Shown: positions 36,727-44,989 of the stretch, piece after piece
Numbering within the stretch: position 1 is the stretch's first letter
Layout: every line of letters starts with the position of its first letter
NCBI RefSeq assembly: GCF_021631985.1
Contig: NZ_CP070225.1
Coordinates: forward strand, 1,302,001 to 1,366,000
DNA: 64,000 nt
Direction: 5' to 3'
From: Sandaracinus amylolyticus
GTDB lineage: Bacteria; Myxococcota_A; Polyangia; Polyangiales; Sandaracinaceae
The notes under the pieces: model-generated
Seen by the model: the letters and a program-made list of their open reading frames with translations, nothing else
Told to the model about the DNA's origin: nothing
Databases searched by the model: none
Made by a program: the position numbers and the translations under genes

Positions 36727-38616
36727 ATGCCGTCCACCCGCACGCTCCCTTGGGCCAAGGTGATCTTCGGGATCGCCGTCGTCGCGCTGGTGCTCGCGTC
36801 CGTGCTCGCGCGTTCCGGAATGCGGTGCCCCGCGGCCGCGGGGTGCCCGTCGCAGCGGGCCGCGCTCCCGAGCGCGCATCCCTTCGTCGCGGACCCCGCG
36901 ACGGGCGCGCTGCTGGTGGACCTCGAGGACGATGCGTCGCTCGAGGATCGCGAGGCCGTCGCGCGCGAGCTCGCGAGCGCGATCGCGCCGTTCGCATGGG
37001 GCCAGGGCCTCGGCGAGATGCTGAGCGACGACGCGGAGCTCTTCCGGGTGCGCGCGCCCGAGAGCGAGGTGAGCGACGTGCTCGCGCGCCTCGGCCGCAA
37101 CGAGCTCGTCGAGGGCGTCGAGGTGGAGCGCACGTGGTCGCTCCCCGAGACCGAGCTGGGCTTCATCCCCAGCAACCAGGCGCCGCCCGCGGCGACCGAC
37201 GGCGAGCGCCGCTTCACGCCCGACGACCCCTATTACCGCTTCCAGTGGCACCTCGATCAGATCGGGATGCCCGAGGCGTGGACGCGTGCGCGCGGCGCGG
37301 GCGTCGTGGTCGCGGTGATCGACACCGGTGTCGCGTACCGCGATGGCGATCGCTTCCTCCGCGCGCCCGATCTCGCGCGCACCCGCTTCGTCGAGGGCTG
37401 GGACTTCGTCGACGACGACGCGCAGCCCGACGACGAGCACGGCCACGGCACGCACGTCGCGGGCACGATCGCGCAGAGCACGCACAACGCGCTCGGCGTC
37501 GCGGGCGTCGCGCCCGAGGCGGCGATCATGCCGCTCCGCGTGCTCGACCGGAACGGCGCGGGCGGGTGGGGCGCGATCGCGGCGTCGATCCGCTGGGCCG
37601 CCGATCACGGCGCGAACGTGATCAACATGTCGCTCGGCGGCGGCATGCGCTCGCGCACCGTCGAGCGCGCGATCGAGTACGCGCACGAGAAGGGTGTCGT
37701 GGTCGTCGCGGCGGCGGGCAACGCGTCGCGCAGCACCGTCGAGTACCCGGCGCGCCACGACCACGTGATCGCGGTCGGCGCGGTGCGCTTCGATCGCACG
37801 CTCTCGTTCTACTCGTCGTACGGCCGCGGCCTCGACGTGGTCGCGCCCGGCGGCGACACCCGCGTCGATCAGAACGGCGACGGCATGCCCGACGGTGTGC
37901 TGCAGAACACGCTCGTCGGCCGCGATCCGCGCCGCTTCGACTACGTCGCGTACCAGGGGACGTCGATGGCGGCGCCGCACGTCGCGGGTGTCGCGGCGCT
38001 CATCGTCGGCGCCGGCGTGACCGATCCCGACGCGGTCGAGCGCGTGCTGACCTCGACCGCGACGGACCTCGGTGATCGCACCCGCTACGCGGCCGGCCTC
38101 GTCCAGGCGAACGCGGCGCTCGCGCGCGCGTCGCAGGAGACCGGCGCAGCGCGGGGTGCGCTCGCGGCCCTGCTCGGTCTCGGCGTGCTCGTCGGGCTCC
38201 GCCGGCGCGGCAAGCTCGGTGTCGGCATCGCCGGCGCCACGATGCTCGCGGTCGTCCTCGCGGGCGGCCTGGGCGCGCTGCCGTGGCACCTCGTGCCCGG
38301 CCTCGGTGGGCTCGAGTCGCTGCTCGCCGGTGGCGGCCCCGGCACCGCGGCGCACCTCGGCGGTCGCTGGACCGCGCTGCTCGCGATGAGCGCGCTGGTG
38401 CCGCTCGCGGCGGTCGCGCTGATGCTGCACTTCCGCAAGATGCAGCCGCTGCTCGTCGGTCTGTGCCTCGGCACCGCCGCGTTCCTGCTCGTCGAGGCGC
38501 TCGCTCCGACGACTGCGATCGCGCTGCTCCCCGGCTGGCTCGCGGGCCCCTGGCTCGTGCTCAACGCCGGTGTCGCGCTCTGGCTCGGTCGTCAGGTCGC
38601 GCGCCAGTCTCGCTGA
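36727..38616 (+). CDS. Subtilisin-like serine protease (S8) with C-terminal membrane domain
   Basis: 629 residues. An N-terminal membrane segment (about 10-30) precedes an I9-like propeptide region (about 50-140) and the S8 catalytic domain (about 165-470) with catalytic Asp199 (VIDTGVA), His240 (HGTHVAGT) and Ser413 (GTSMAAPHVAG). After the protease come four or five hydrophobic helices (about 485-625), an unusual tail for a subtilase, so the enzyme is probably membrane-embedded with its protease domain outside. An EF-hand-like Ca site may be in VDQNGDGMPDG. A strong terminator follows about 65 bases downstream. Confidence 0.9.
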   Translation: MPSTRTLPWAKVIFGIAVVALVLASVLARSGMRCPAAAGCPSQRAALPSAHPFVADPATGALLVDLEDDASLEDREAVARELASAIAPFAWGQGLGEMLSDDAELFRVRAPESEVSDVLARLGRNELVEGVEVERTWSLPETELGFIPSNQAPPAATDGERRFTPDDPYYRFQWHLDQIGMPEAWTRARGAGVVVAVIDTGVAYRDGDRFLRAPDLARTRFVEGWDFVDDDAQPDDEHGHGTHVAGTIAQSTHNALGVAGVAPEAAIMPLRVLDRNGAGGWGAIAASIRWAADHGANVINMSLGGGMRSRTVERAIEYAHEKGVVVVAAAGNASRSTVEYPARHDHVIAVGAVRFDRTLSFYSSYGRGLDVVAPGGDTRVDQNGDGMPDGVLQNTLVGRDPRRFDYVAYQGTSMAAPHVAGVAALIVGAGVTDPDAVERVLTSTATDLGDRTRYAAGLVQANAALARASQETGAARGALAALLGLGVLVGLRRRGKLGVGIAGATMLAVVLAGGLGALPWHLVPGLGGLESLLAGGGPGTAAHLGGRWTALLAMSALVPLAAVALMLHFRKMQPLLVGLCLGTAAFLLVEALAPTTAIALLPGWLAGPWLVLNAGVALWLGRQVARQSR

Positions 38617-38628
38617 CATTGGTGTCAA

Positions 38629-38657
38629 GCCCGGCCACGCCCTGTGCGAGGCCGGGC
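38629..38657. terminator. Hairpin after the subtilase gene
   Basis: GCCCGGCC (38629-38636) pairs with GGCCGGGC (38650-38657). It is the first of three hairpins downstream of the subtilase gene; no T-tract, so it is more likely an RNA-stabilising or processing structure. Confidence 0.5.
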
Positions 38658-38682
38658 CGACCGCGACAGGGATGTCATGCAT

Positions 38683-38718
38683 CGAGCCCCGGTGACCATT
38701 CGGCGTCACCGGGGCTCG
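38683..38718 (+). terminator. Intrinsic terminator-like hairpin after the subtilase gene
   Basis: A 14-base perfect stem (CGAGCCCCGGTGAC and complement) with an 8-base loop, followed by GCGCATTTCG. It begins about 65 bases after the subtilase stop. Confidence 0.75.
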
Positions 38719-38810
38719 CGCATTTCGTCGAGGAAAACACGTGGTGTCGAGCGCGCCGTGAAAACGTCCGCGCGCTGGCAGGCTCTCTGCTAGCACGCCT
38801 CGGACGACGA

Positions 38811-38838
38811 CGGGAGCGAGCCCGAAGACTCGCTCCCG
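38811..38838 (+). terminator. Third hairpin in the gene-poor region
   Basis: CGGGAGCGAG (38811-38820) pairs with CTCGCTCCCG (38829-38838), 8-base loop, followed by the pyrimidine-rich CCCTTCTGCTTC. Confidence 0.65.
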
Positions 38839-38839
38839 C

Positions 38840-39340
38840 CCTTCTGCTTCACGTTCCGCCGCGCTTCGTTCCTTCGACTCGACTGCCGTTCCTTCGATTC
38901 GTTCCGGCTCTCGACTGCTCGCGGCTTCCAGCTTCGTCCGACTCGCGGTTCCTCGGCTGTTCCGCGCGAGACGGCTCCTTCGATCGATCTCGCTGGCGTT
39001 CGGGTTCGCGGTTCGAGCCTCTCGCGCCGAGCTCCTCGACGTCTGCTTCACGTTCCGTTCGCGACCGCTGCTCTGGCCGGCGGGGTCGCGCCCGGTGGCT
39101 CGCTTCGCTTCGCCTTTCCTTCTACTGCGTTCGCTCTTCGCTTGCGGCTCTTCTTGCTTCGGAACCGTCTTGATTTGCTTCGCGTCGATGTCCGACGCGC
39201 CTTTTTCCTTCGCTGATTTCGCTCTTCTTCTTCGCTCGCGTCTCTTCTTCCGAGCGCGGGGCCGTGGCAGCGGCTCCGCGCTCTTTCTCTTCGTGCTCTC
39301 CGCGCTTCGAGCGCACGCGCGGATTGCGTTGTCCCTGAGA
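38840..39340. other. Gene-poor TTC/GAA-rich region, no convincing gene
   Basis: Part of an 824-base gap (38617-39440). The plus strand is rich in TTC, CTTC and TTCG; the phrase CTGCTTCACGTTCCG occurs twice (near 38844 and 39046), as do variants of CCTTCGATTCGTTCC. Open frames on both strands use AGA, AAA, CAA and GAA codons unlike neighbouring genes; those on the minus strand would encode Lys/Arg/Glu-rich low-complexity proteins. It might be a degraded gene, an RNA, or a coding gene for a disordered basic protein. Confidence 0.5.
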
Positions 39341-39440
39341 TTGTATGCTTCTGCTGCTCCGGTGCCAAGACCGTGTCGAGGGCTGCAACGTGGCCTCGGG
39401 ATCGCGCATTCCCCCCGTGCTCGGGTATGCTCCGCGCGCG

Positions 39441-39821
39441 ATGCGACGCTCTCTCGCCGTGATCCTGGCGCTCGCGCTCGGCGCGTGTGCCGCGACCTCA
39501 TCCGAGATGCGGCGCGCCGAGGAGGCGTACGACCAGGCTCGCTTCGACGCCGCGCGCACCTGGCTCGTCGACCTCGAGGACGTCGCGCCTTCGATGGACG
39601 AGCCGATGCGCGCTCGGTACTTCTACCTCCGCGGCATGGCCGAGTACCGGCTCGGGCACCGGCTCGAAGCGCTTCACTACCTCGAGGTCGCGCAGGAAGT
39701 CGCGGGCGAGAACGGACGCGGGTTGCGCGAGGAGCAGCGCGAGCTGCTCGCCCGCACGCGCGCCGAGCTCGAGCCCGTCGACCCGCTGAGCCATCGCCCC
39801 CCGCCCGTCGCCGCGGACTGA
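39441..39821 (+). CDS. Small lipoprotein with TPR-like helices
   Basis: 126 residues from ATG 39441, giving a clean lipoprotein signal (SLAVILALALGACAATS). The mature part is helical with TPR-like pattern (AEEAYDQARFDAARTWLVDLEDVAP, ARYFYLRGMAEYRLGHRLEALHYLEVAQE). It is probably anchored in the inner or outer membrane as an adaptor. Function not recognised. A hairpin follows at 39837. Confidence 0.75.
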   Translation: MRRSLAVILALALGACAATSSEMRRAEEAYDQARFDAARTWLVDLEDVAPSMDEPMRARYFYLRGMAEYRLGHRLEALHYLEVAQEVAGENGRGLREEQRELLARTRAELEPVDPLSHRPPPVAAD

Positions 39822-39836
39822 CGAGCGAAAAACGAA

Positions 39837-39869
39837 AGGGCCCGCGGCATCTGCAGGATGCGGCGGGCC
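39837..39869. terminator. Bidirectional terminator between lipoprotein and YdcH-like genes
   Basis: GGGCCCGCxGCATC and its complement form a GC-rich stem (39837-39869) with a TGCAG-type loop. The minus-strand side is followed by TTTCGTTTTTCG, so it is a good terminator for the YdcH-like gene and also separates the lipoprotein gene. Confidence 0.8.
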
Positions 39870-39943
39870 CGGTTCTCCTCGCGAACGCGTCTGTCTCGTC
39901 GGCTCCGAGCCCTTCGTCCTCGGGGCCCGGGTGCGTCAGTCAG

Positions 39944-40150
39944 TCAGCTCGACGGGACCCGTAGGTTCTCCATCGCATCCTTGGTCGCGAGCTTCTGCTT
40001 CTTGAGCTTCGCCAGGTCGAGCTGCTCGGTGTTGGTGAGGAACATCCGAGCCTCGTACTCAGCGACGCGCTCCTTGAGCTTCTTATGACGCCTCTCGAGG
40101 CGGTCCAGCTCCTTGAGGGGATCGACCTGACGCGACTGCGACCTCGCCAT
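39944..40150 (-). CDS. YdcH/DUF465 family small protein
   Basis: 68 residues, highly charged and helical: LKELDRLERRHKKLKERVAEYEARMFLTNTEQLDLAKLKKQKLATKDAMENL. This is the DUF465/YdcH pattern of a short coiled-coil hairpin found widely in proteobacteria, with no assigned function. A ribosome binding site (GGAGGT) precedes ATG 40150. It diverges from the LolA-like gene. Confidence 0.87.
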   Translation of the reverse strand: MARSQSRQVDPLKELDRLERRHKKLKERVAEYEARMFLTNTEQLDLAKLKKQKLATKDAMENLRVPSS

Positions 40151-40355
40151 GGGACCTCCATGTAACGGTGATCACGAACCTCTAAGGAAGAGCTTCGAGC
40201 ACACGAGCGAGCAGCGGAACCCGGCTGGCAGCGACAGTAGGACCGGCGCACAAAGAACAGGCGAACCGATCGCACATCCTACTGGCCGTCACGCGCCGGA
40301 TCAACAAGCCCCTCCGACGTTTCTCGCGCATCTTCACGGAAACAATCGCGTCATC

Positions 40356-41048
40356 GTGTCGACACGCCCCGGGCCCAAGTTCCTCGTCTCGTTCGCGCTC
40401 GCGGCGCTGCTCGCGACCGCGGGAATCGCCCGCGGGCAGTCCGGCGATGCCGACGAGGCGACCGTGGTGCTCGCAGAGGTGCGGGCTCGCTACGGCGCGC
40501 TGCGTGGGCTGCGCGCGCGCTTCGAGCAGCGCTTCCATCATCGATTCCACGAGCGCGACGATCGCTGGCGTGGGCGCATCGCGCTGCAGCGTCCCGGTCG
40601 ACTGCGCATCGACTACGACGTGCCGCGAGGGCGCGTGCTCGCGAGCGATGGGACGCGGATCGTCTCGTACGAGCCCGAGCCCGCGCCGGGGCAGTACTAC
40701 GAGCAAGCGGCGTCCGAGGACGCGATGCCGATCGCGCTGGGGCTGCTGATGGGCGTCGACCTGCCCGAGGACGCGGTGCAGGCGCGGCTCGTCGATGCGC
40801 GCCAGACGGGCTTCGTCGGCAGCGTGATCGAGCTGCGGCCGAGCGCGCCGGTCGCGCACTACGAGCGCGTGTGGCTCTACGTCGATCGCGCCGAGGGGCG
40901 GCGCGGGCGCGTGCATCGCGTGATGATCATCGACCACGCGGGGAACACGAACCGCTTCGATCTGATCGCTCAGGTCGAGAATCCGCCGCTCGCGGAGTCG
41001 ACGTTCGTGTTCCGTCCGCCCGCGTCGGCGCGCCGCATCGAGCCCTGA
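40356..41048 (+). CDS. Outer-membrane lipoprotein carrier LolA-like
   Basis: 230 residues. GTG 40356 opens a signal peptide (LVSFALAALLATAGIARGQ), so the protein is periplasmic. The LolA fold is visible: AEVRARYGALRGLRARFEQRF, RWRGRIALQRPGRLRIDYDVPRGRVLASDGTRIVSYEP, and the C-terminal VMIIDHAGNTNRFDLIAQVENPPLAESTFVF. LolA shuttles lipoproteins across the periplasm, which suits the many lipoproteins in this window. It could also be a LolA-like paralogue tied to glycolipid or polysaccharide export. It ends right at the repeat element (41049-41138). Confidence 0.87.
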   Translation: MSTRPGPKFLVSFALAALLATAGIARGQSGDADEATVVLAEVRARYGALRGLRARFEQRFHHRFHERDDRWRGRIALQRPGRLRIDYDVPRGRVLASDGTRIVSYEPEPAPGQYYEQAASEDAMPIALGLLMGVDLPEDAVQARLVDARQTGFVGSVIELRPSAPVAHYERVWLYVDRAEGRRGRVHRVMIIDHAGNTNRFDLIAQVENPPLAESTFVFRPPASARRIEP

Positions 41049-41138
41049 CGAAAAATCGGCTCGCCCGCTCAGGGCCCTGCCGTCCGCGTGCTCCGCACGC
41101 TCCCGTGCGCCGGCGAGCACTCCCCGCTGGACTGAGCC
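41049..41138 (-). repeat. Dispersed structured element, copy B
   Basis: Read on the minus strand, 90 bases homologous to the element at 20758-20852: AGTCC, GGAGTGCTCG, CGGGAGCG, hairpin GCGTGC-GGA-GCACGC, CAGGG, GGGCGAGCCGATTTTTCG. Compared with copy A the hairpin changes C-G to T-A at one pair, keeping the stem, and ends in a T5 tract. It lies at the 3' end of the glycosyltransferase gene, whose frame runs into it. Confidence 0.75.
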
Positions 41139-42268
41139 AAGAGCGCTTCGAAGCGCGGCGCGAGCGCGGACCAGGTGCGCGACGAGGCGGAGCGCGATGC
41201 GTGATCGGAGAGGCGCGCGCGGAGCGCGGGATCGTCTCGCAGACGTGCGATCGCAGCGCGCAGCGCCCAGACGTCGTCGGGCGGAACGAGCAGGCCGTCG
41301 TGCTCGTGGGTGACGAGCTCGCGTGCACCTCCGACGTCGCTCGCGATCACCGGCAGCGCGGCGTTCATCGCCTCGATCAGCGCGGTGGGCGCGCCCTCGG
41401 TGCGTCCGCTCGGGAGCACGATCGAAGGCGCGACGAGCGCATCGGCGGCCGCGAGCCAGCGCGCCTTCTCGTCGCCGGTGATGATGCCGAGGAAGCGCAC
41501 GTTCGCGTCGAGGGCTCGCGCGGTCTGCTCGAGGCGCGCGCGCTCGGGCCCCTCGCCGCCGATCACGAGCTCGACGTCGGGCATCGTCGCGATCGCACGG
41601 ATGGCGCGATCGAGGCCCTTCACCGGTACGAGGCGCGCGAGCACGAGCAGCGTGAAGCGCTCGCGTCGCGACATCGCGAGTGTCGGAGCGGGATCGACGC
41701 CCATCGCGATCACGTGCGATCGATCGTGTGCATCGGGCGCGAGCGCGAGGAATCGATCGCGCAATCGCTCGCTCACGAACACCAGCGCGTCGCTGCGATC
41801 GGCGATCGCGCGAGCGAGGGCGCGCGGTGCGCGAGAGAGAACGTGCACGTCGGCCGAGTGGAAGAACGCGACGTGCCGCGCCGCGCCGCGCATCGCGCCC
41901 GCGACCAGCCCGCAGGGCACGCCCCAGTGGCTCGCGATCGCGTCCCATCGCCTCGACGACATCGCCGCGGCGAGCGCGATCGGGAACGATGCCGCGCCGA
42001 TCCACGCGAGCGGATCGCGCGCGAGGTTGTCGGGCGCGCCGGCGCGATGGAACGTGCGCTGGAGCGTGCGAGGTCGTGCGTAGTCGATCCATCGCACGCG
42101 TACGCCGGGTGCGGGATCGGTCCACGGATCGCCACGATCGGGCGCGGGCGCGATCACTTCGATCTCGTGCCCGCGTGCCGCGAGCGCGCGCGCCATGCCG
42201 AGCACGAAGAGCCCCGAGACGTCGCGCTCCGACGTCGGGAAGCTCGTCGCGGGCATCGCGACGATCAC
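41069..42268 (-). CDS. Family 4 glycosyltransferase
   Basis: 399 residues from GTG 42268 (GTGA overlap with the upstream GT2 stop). GT-B fold of the GT4 type: N-terminal TSERDVSGLFVLGMARALAARGH, C-terminal nucleotide-sugar site with RFTLLVLARLVPVKGLDRAI, GEGPERARL and the E-x7-E-like EGAPTALIEAMNAALPVIASDVGG. It likely transfers a sugar from a nucleotide donor in lipopolysaccharide, exopolysaccharide or glycolipid synthesis. The last about 22 residues (after LLAQS) are encoded within the dispersed repeat and are probably not conserved. Confidence 0.87.
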   Translation of the reverse strand: MIVAMPATSFPTSERDVSGLFVLGMARALAARGHEIEVIAPAPDRGDPWTDPAPGVRVRWIDYARPRTLQRTFHRAGAPDNLARDPLAWIGAASFPIALAAAMSSRRWDAIASHWGVPCGLVAGAMRGAARHVAFFHSADVHVLSRAPRALARAIADRSDALVFVSERLRDRFLALAPDAHDRSHVIAMGVDPAPTLAMSRRERFTLLVLARLVPVKGLDRAIRAIATMPDVELVIGGEGPERARLEQTARALDANVRFLGIITGDEKARWLAAADALVAPSIVLPSGRTEGAPTALIEAMNAALPVIASDVGGARELVTHEHDGLLVPPDDVWALRAAIARLRDDPALRARLSDHASRSASSRTWSALAPRFEALLAQSSGECSPAHGSVRSTRTAGP

Positions 42269-42975
42269 GAGAGGTGCCGCGTGATCGCGGTGCGCGCGAG
42301 GAGCAGCGGGATCACGATGAGCCCGTGATGGATGCCGATGCCGCTCTCCTCGTCGGCGTAGATCGGGCGCACCGTGACCTCGCCGACGCGCAGCCCTGCG
42401 GCCGCGGCGCGTCCCAGCAGATCGTTCGGATAGCCGTAGCCCGGCCACATGCGCTCGAGCTCGATGCGGCGCGCCGCGGTCCGCGAGATCGCGGCGTAGC
42501 CGCACTGCGAGTCGCGCACCGGGATCCCCGTGGCGAGGTGCGTGAGCCGCGAGAGCACGTGGTTCGCGATCCAGCGATGCGGCGGCATCGTTCGGCGCAC
42601 GCTCGGGTGCGAGAGCCGATCACCTTTGCAGTAGTCGACCTCGCCGCGCGCGACCGGCGCGACGACGCGCTCGAGATCCGAAGGATCCATCTGCGCGTCG
42701 CCCGCCATCACTGCAGCGACGTCGGCGCCGCGATCGAACGCGATGCGCGTGCCCGTCGCGATCGCAGCGCCCACACCGCGGTTGCGCGCGTGACGGACGA
42801 CCTCGACGCGTGCATCGCCGGTGCGCGCTGCTTCGCGCGCGGTGGCATCCGTCGACGCGTCGTCCACGACGACGACGCGATCGACGAACGACGGGATCCC
42901 GGAGAGCGCTCGCGCGATGAGGCGCGCCTCGTTGTACGCCGGGACGACGACTGCGACGTTTGCGCTCTCCAGCAC
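42265..42975 (-). CDS. Family 2 glycosyltransferase (polyprenyl-phosphate type)
   Basis: 236 residues. GT-A fold: VVVPAYNEARLIARAL, VVVVDDASTDATAREA, AVMAGDAQMDPSDLERVV (DxD-type metal site) and the QCGYAAISR region. Closest in style to dolichol/undecaprenyl-phosphate sugar transferases without the C-terminal GtrA-type membrane domain; the C-terminus has only one hydrophobic stretch (LIVIPLLLARTAI). It forms a coupled pair with the downstream GT4 gene, 16 bases after glmS on the same strand. Confidence 0.88.
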   Translation of the reverse strand: MLESANVAVVVPAYNEARLIARALSGIPSFVDRVVVVDDASTDATAREAARTGDARVEVVRHARNRGVGAAIATGTRIAFDRGADVAAVMAGDAQMDPSDLERVVAPVARGEVDYCKGDRLSHPSVRRTMPPHRWIANHVLSRLTHLATGIPVRDSQCGYAAISRTAARRIELERMWPGYGYPNDLLGRAAAAGLRVGEVTVRPIYADEESGIGIHHGLIVIPLLLARTAITRHLS

Positions 42976-42991
42976 GACTACGGCGCGCGAA

Positions 42992-44827
42992 TTACTCGAC
43001 GGTCACCGTCTTCGCCAGGTTGCGCGGCTGGTCGACGTCGGTGCCCTTGAAGTCGGCGACGTAGTACGAGTAGAGCTGCATCGGCAGCACGGTGAGGAAC
43101 GGCGTGATCGCCTCGGGCACGTCGGGCACCTCGATCACGTCCTGCGAGAGCGAGTGCGCGGACTCGTCGCCCTCGGTCGCGACCGCGATGACCTGACCCT
43201 CGCGCGCCTTCGCCTCCTGCAGGTTGCCGTGGGTGCGCTCGTACCAGCGATCCTTCGGCATCAGCACGAACACCGGGACCGCGCTGTCGATCAGCGCGAT
43301 CGGGCCGTGCTTCATCTCGCCCGCCGCGTAGCCCTCGGCGTGCACGTACGAGATCTCCTTCAGCTTGAGCGCGGCCTCGAGCGCGATCGGGTAGTTGAGG
43401 CCGCGGCCGAGGAAGAGCACGTCGCGCGCGTCGCGATAGCGCTTCGCGAGGTTGCACACGAGCTGGCGCGTGCCCTGGATGACGTCGCGCATCAGCAGCG
43501 GCAGGCGCGCCATCGCCTCGACCAGATCGCGCGCCTTCGCCTCGTCGAGCGTGCCGCGGCGCTTGCCGAGCCAGATCGAGAGCATCATCAGGTTCGCGAG
43601 CTGCGTCGAGAAGCACTTCGTCGACGCGACGCCGATCTCCGGGCCCGCGTGCGTGTAGAACGCCGCGTCGGCCATGCGCGGGATCGCGCTGCCGATCACG
43701 TTCGCGATCGCGAGGATCTTCGCGCCGCGCTCCTTCGCCTCGCGCGCCGCGATCAGCGTGTCGATCGTCTCGCCGCTCTGGCTCACCGCGACGACGAGAT
43801 CGCCCTCGCCGATCATCGGCTCGCGACCGCGGAACTCGCTCGCGAGCTCGACCGAGGTCGGGATGCGCGCGATCGACTCGAGGTAATAGCGGCCCGTCAT
43901 CGCCGCGTGGTGGCTCGTGCCGCACGCGAGCAGGAACACGCGCTTGATGCTGCGCGCGTCGTCGTCGCTCAGGCCGATCTCGTGGCCGTGCACGTCGCCG
44001 TGCTCGCGATCCAGGCGGCCGCGCAGCGTGTCCTCGATGGCGCGCGGCTGCTCGTGGATCTCCTTGAGCATGAAGTGCTTGAAGCCGGCCTTCTCGGCCA
44101 TCACGGGCGACCAGTCGATCACCTTGATGGCGCGCTCGACGACGGTGCCGTCGAGGCGCGTGATCCGGACCGAGCCTTTCTCGAGCACGGCCATGTCGCC
44201 GTCCTCGAGGAAGATCATCTTGCGCGTGTACGGCAGCAGCGCGGGGATGTCGCTGCCCGCGTAGCTCGCGTCGTCCGCGATGCCGATCACGAGCGGCGAG
44301 CTCGCCTTCGCGACGACGATTCGCCCCGGCTCGTCCTTGCTCAGCACCGCGAGCGCGTACGCGCCGTGGATCTCGCGCAACGCGCTGCGCACCGCGTCCT
44401 CGAGGCCCTTGCCGTTCTCGCGCAGCTTCTCGTGCACGAGGTGCGCGGCGATCTCGGTGTCGGTGTCGCTGACGATCTTCGCGCCACGCTCGACCAGGCG
44501 GGTGCGCAGCGAAAGGTGGTTCTCGATGATGCCGTTGTGCACCAGCGCGATCGGGCCCGACTGGTGGGGGTGCGCGTTCACCTCGGTGGGGCGTCCGTGC
44601 GTCGCCCAGCGCGTGTGGCCGATGCCCGTCGTGCCCGCGAGCGGCTTCTCCTCGAGCGCTTTCTCGAGGTTGCGCAGCTTGCCCACCGCGCGCGCGATCT
44701 TGATCTCGCCGTTGCTGTGGATCGCGACGCCGGCCGAGTCGTAGCCGCGGTACTCGAGACGGCGCAGGCCGTCGAGGAGAATGGGAGCCGTGTCGTCGTC
44801 ACCGACGTAACCCACGATGCCGCACAT
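42992..44827 (-). CDS. glmS: Glutamine-fructose-6-phosphate aminotransferase (isomerising)
   Basis: 611 residues, full length. It makes glucosamine-6-phosphate from fructose-6-phosphate and glutamine, the entry to UDP-GlcNAc. N-terminal class II glutaminase with nucleophile Cys2 (MCGIVGYVG), HTRWATHG and HNGIIEN; two SIS domains (about 290-425 and 460-590) with GTSHHAAM, SQSGETIDTL and the C-terminal QPRNLAKTVTVE. No glmS ribozyme was noticed upstream. The two glycosyltransferases follow, suggesting a cell-envelope sugar unit. Confidence 0.97.
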   Translation of the reverse strand: MCGIVGYVGDDDTAPILLDGLRRLEYRGYDSAGVAIHSNGEIKIARAVGKLRNLEKALEEKPLAGTTGIGHTRWATHGRPTEVNAHPHQSGPIALVHNGIIENHLSLRTRLVERGAKIVSDTDTEIAAHLVHEKLRENGKGLEDAVRSALREIHGAYALAVLSKDEPGRIVVAKASSPLVIGIADDASYAGSDIPALLPYTRKMIFLEDGDMAVLEKGSVRITRLDGTVVERAIKVIDWSPVMAEKAGFKHFMLKEIHEQPRAIEDTLRGRLDREHGDVHGHEIGLSDDDARSIKRVFLLACGTSHHAAMTGRYYLESIARIPTSVELASEFRGREPMIGEGDLVVAVSQSGETIDTLIAAREAKERGAKILAIANVIGSAIPRMADAAFYTHAGPEIGVASTKCFSTQLANLMMLSIWLGKRRGTLDEAKARDLVEAMARLPLLMRDVIQGTRQLVCNLAKRYRDARDVLFLGRGLNYPIALEAALKLKEISYVHAEGYAAGEMKHGPIALIDSAVPVFVLMPKDRWYERTHGNLQEAKAREGQVIAVATEGDESAHSLSQDVIEVPDVPEAITPFLTVLPMQLYSYYVADFKGTDVDQPRNLAKTVTVE

Positions 44828-44989
44828 GAACGTCGTTCCTCCGTTGGCCGTCCTGTGCTGCGGGACGGCGAGAGAACAGATAGGCCCCCACGAGACGAAC
44901 GAGCCGGGGCATGCGATTCCGCACCCCCGGCCCGTGTAGCACGCGCGAAGCGAACGCGCCGATCGCGGCGGATTCGTGCGCTGTCCGCG

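Noticed and set aside
35161-39501. 1,446-codon open frame on the minus strand across several plus-strand genes
   Set aside because: It runs antisense to the double-CNB and subtilase genes, whose protein motifs are unmistakable; the long open frame is a by-product of very high GC.
39048-39559. Short Lys/Arg/Glu-rich frames on the minus strand in the gene-poor region
   Set aside because: Several overlapping frames are equally basic because of GAA/AAG composition, codon use is atypical and no good start signal is seen; kept only as a region of interest.
44828-44989. glmS ribozyme upstream of glmS
   Set aside because: No conserved ribozyme core was recognised and the 162-base gap is mostly GC-rich without its pseudoknot pairing; the ribozyme is typical of Firmicutes.
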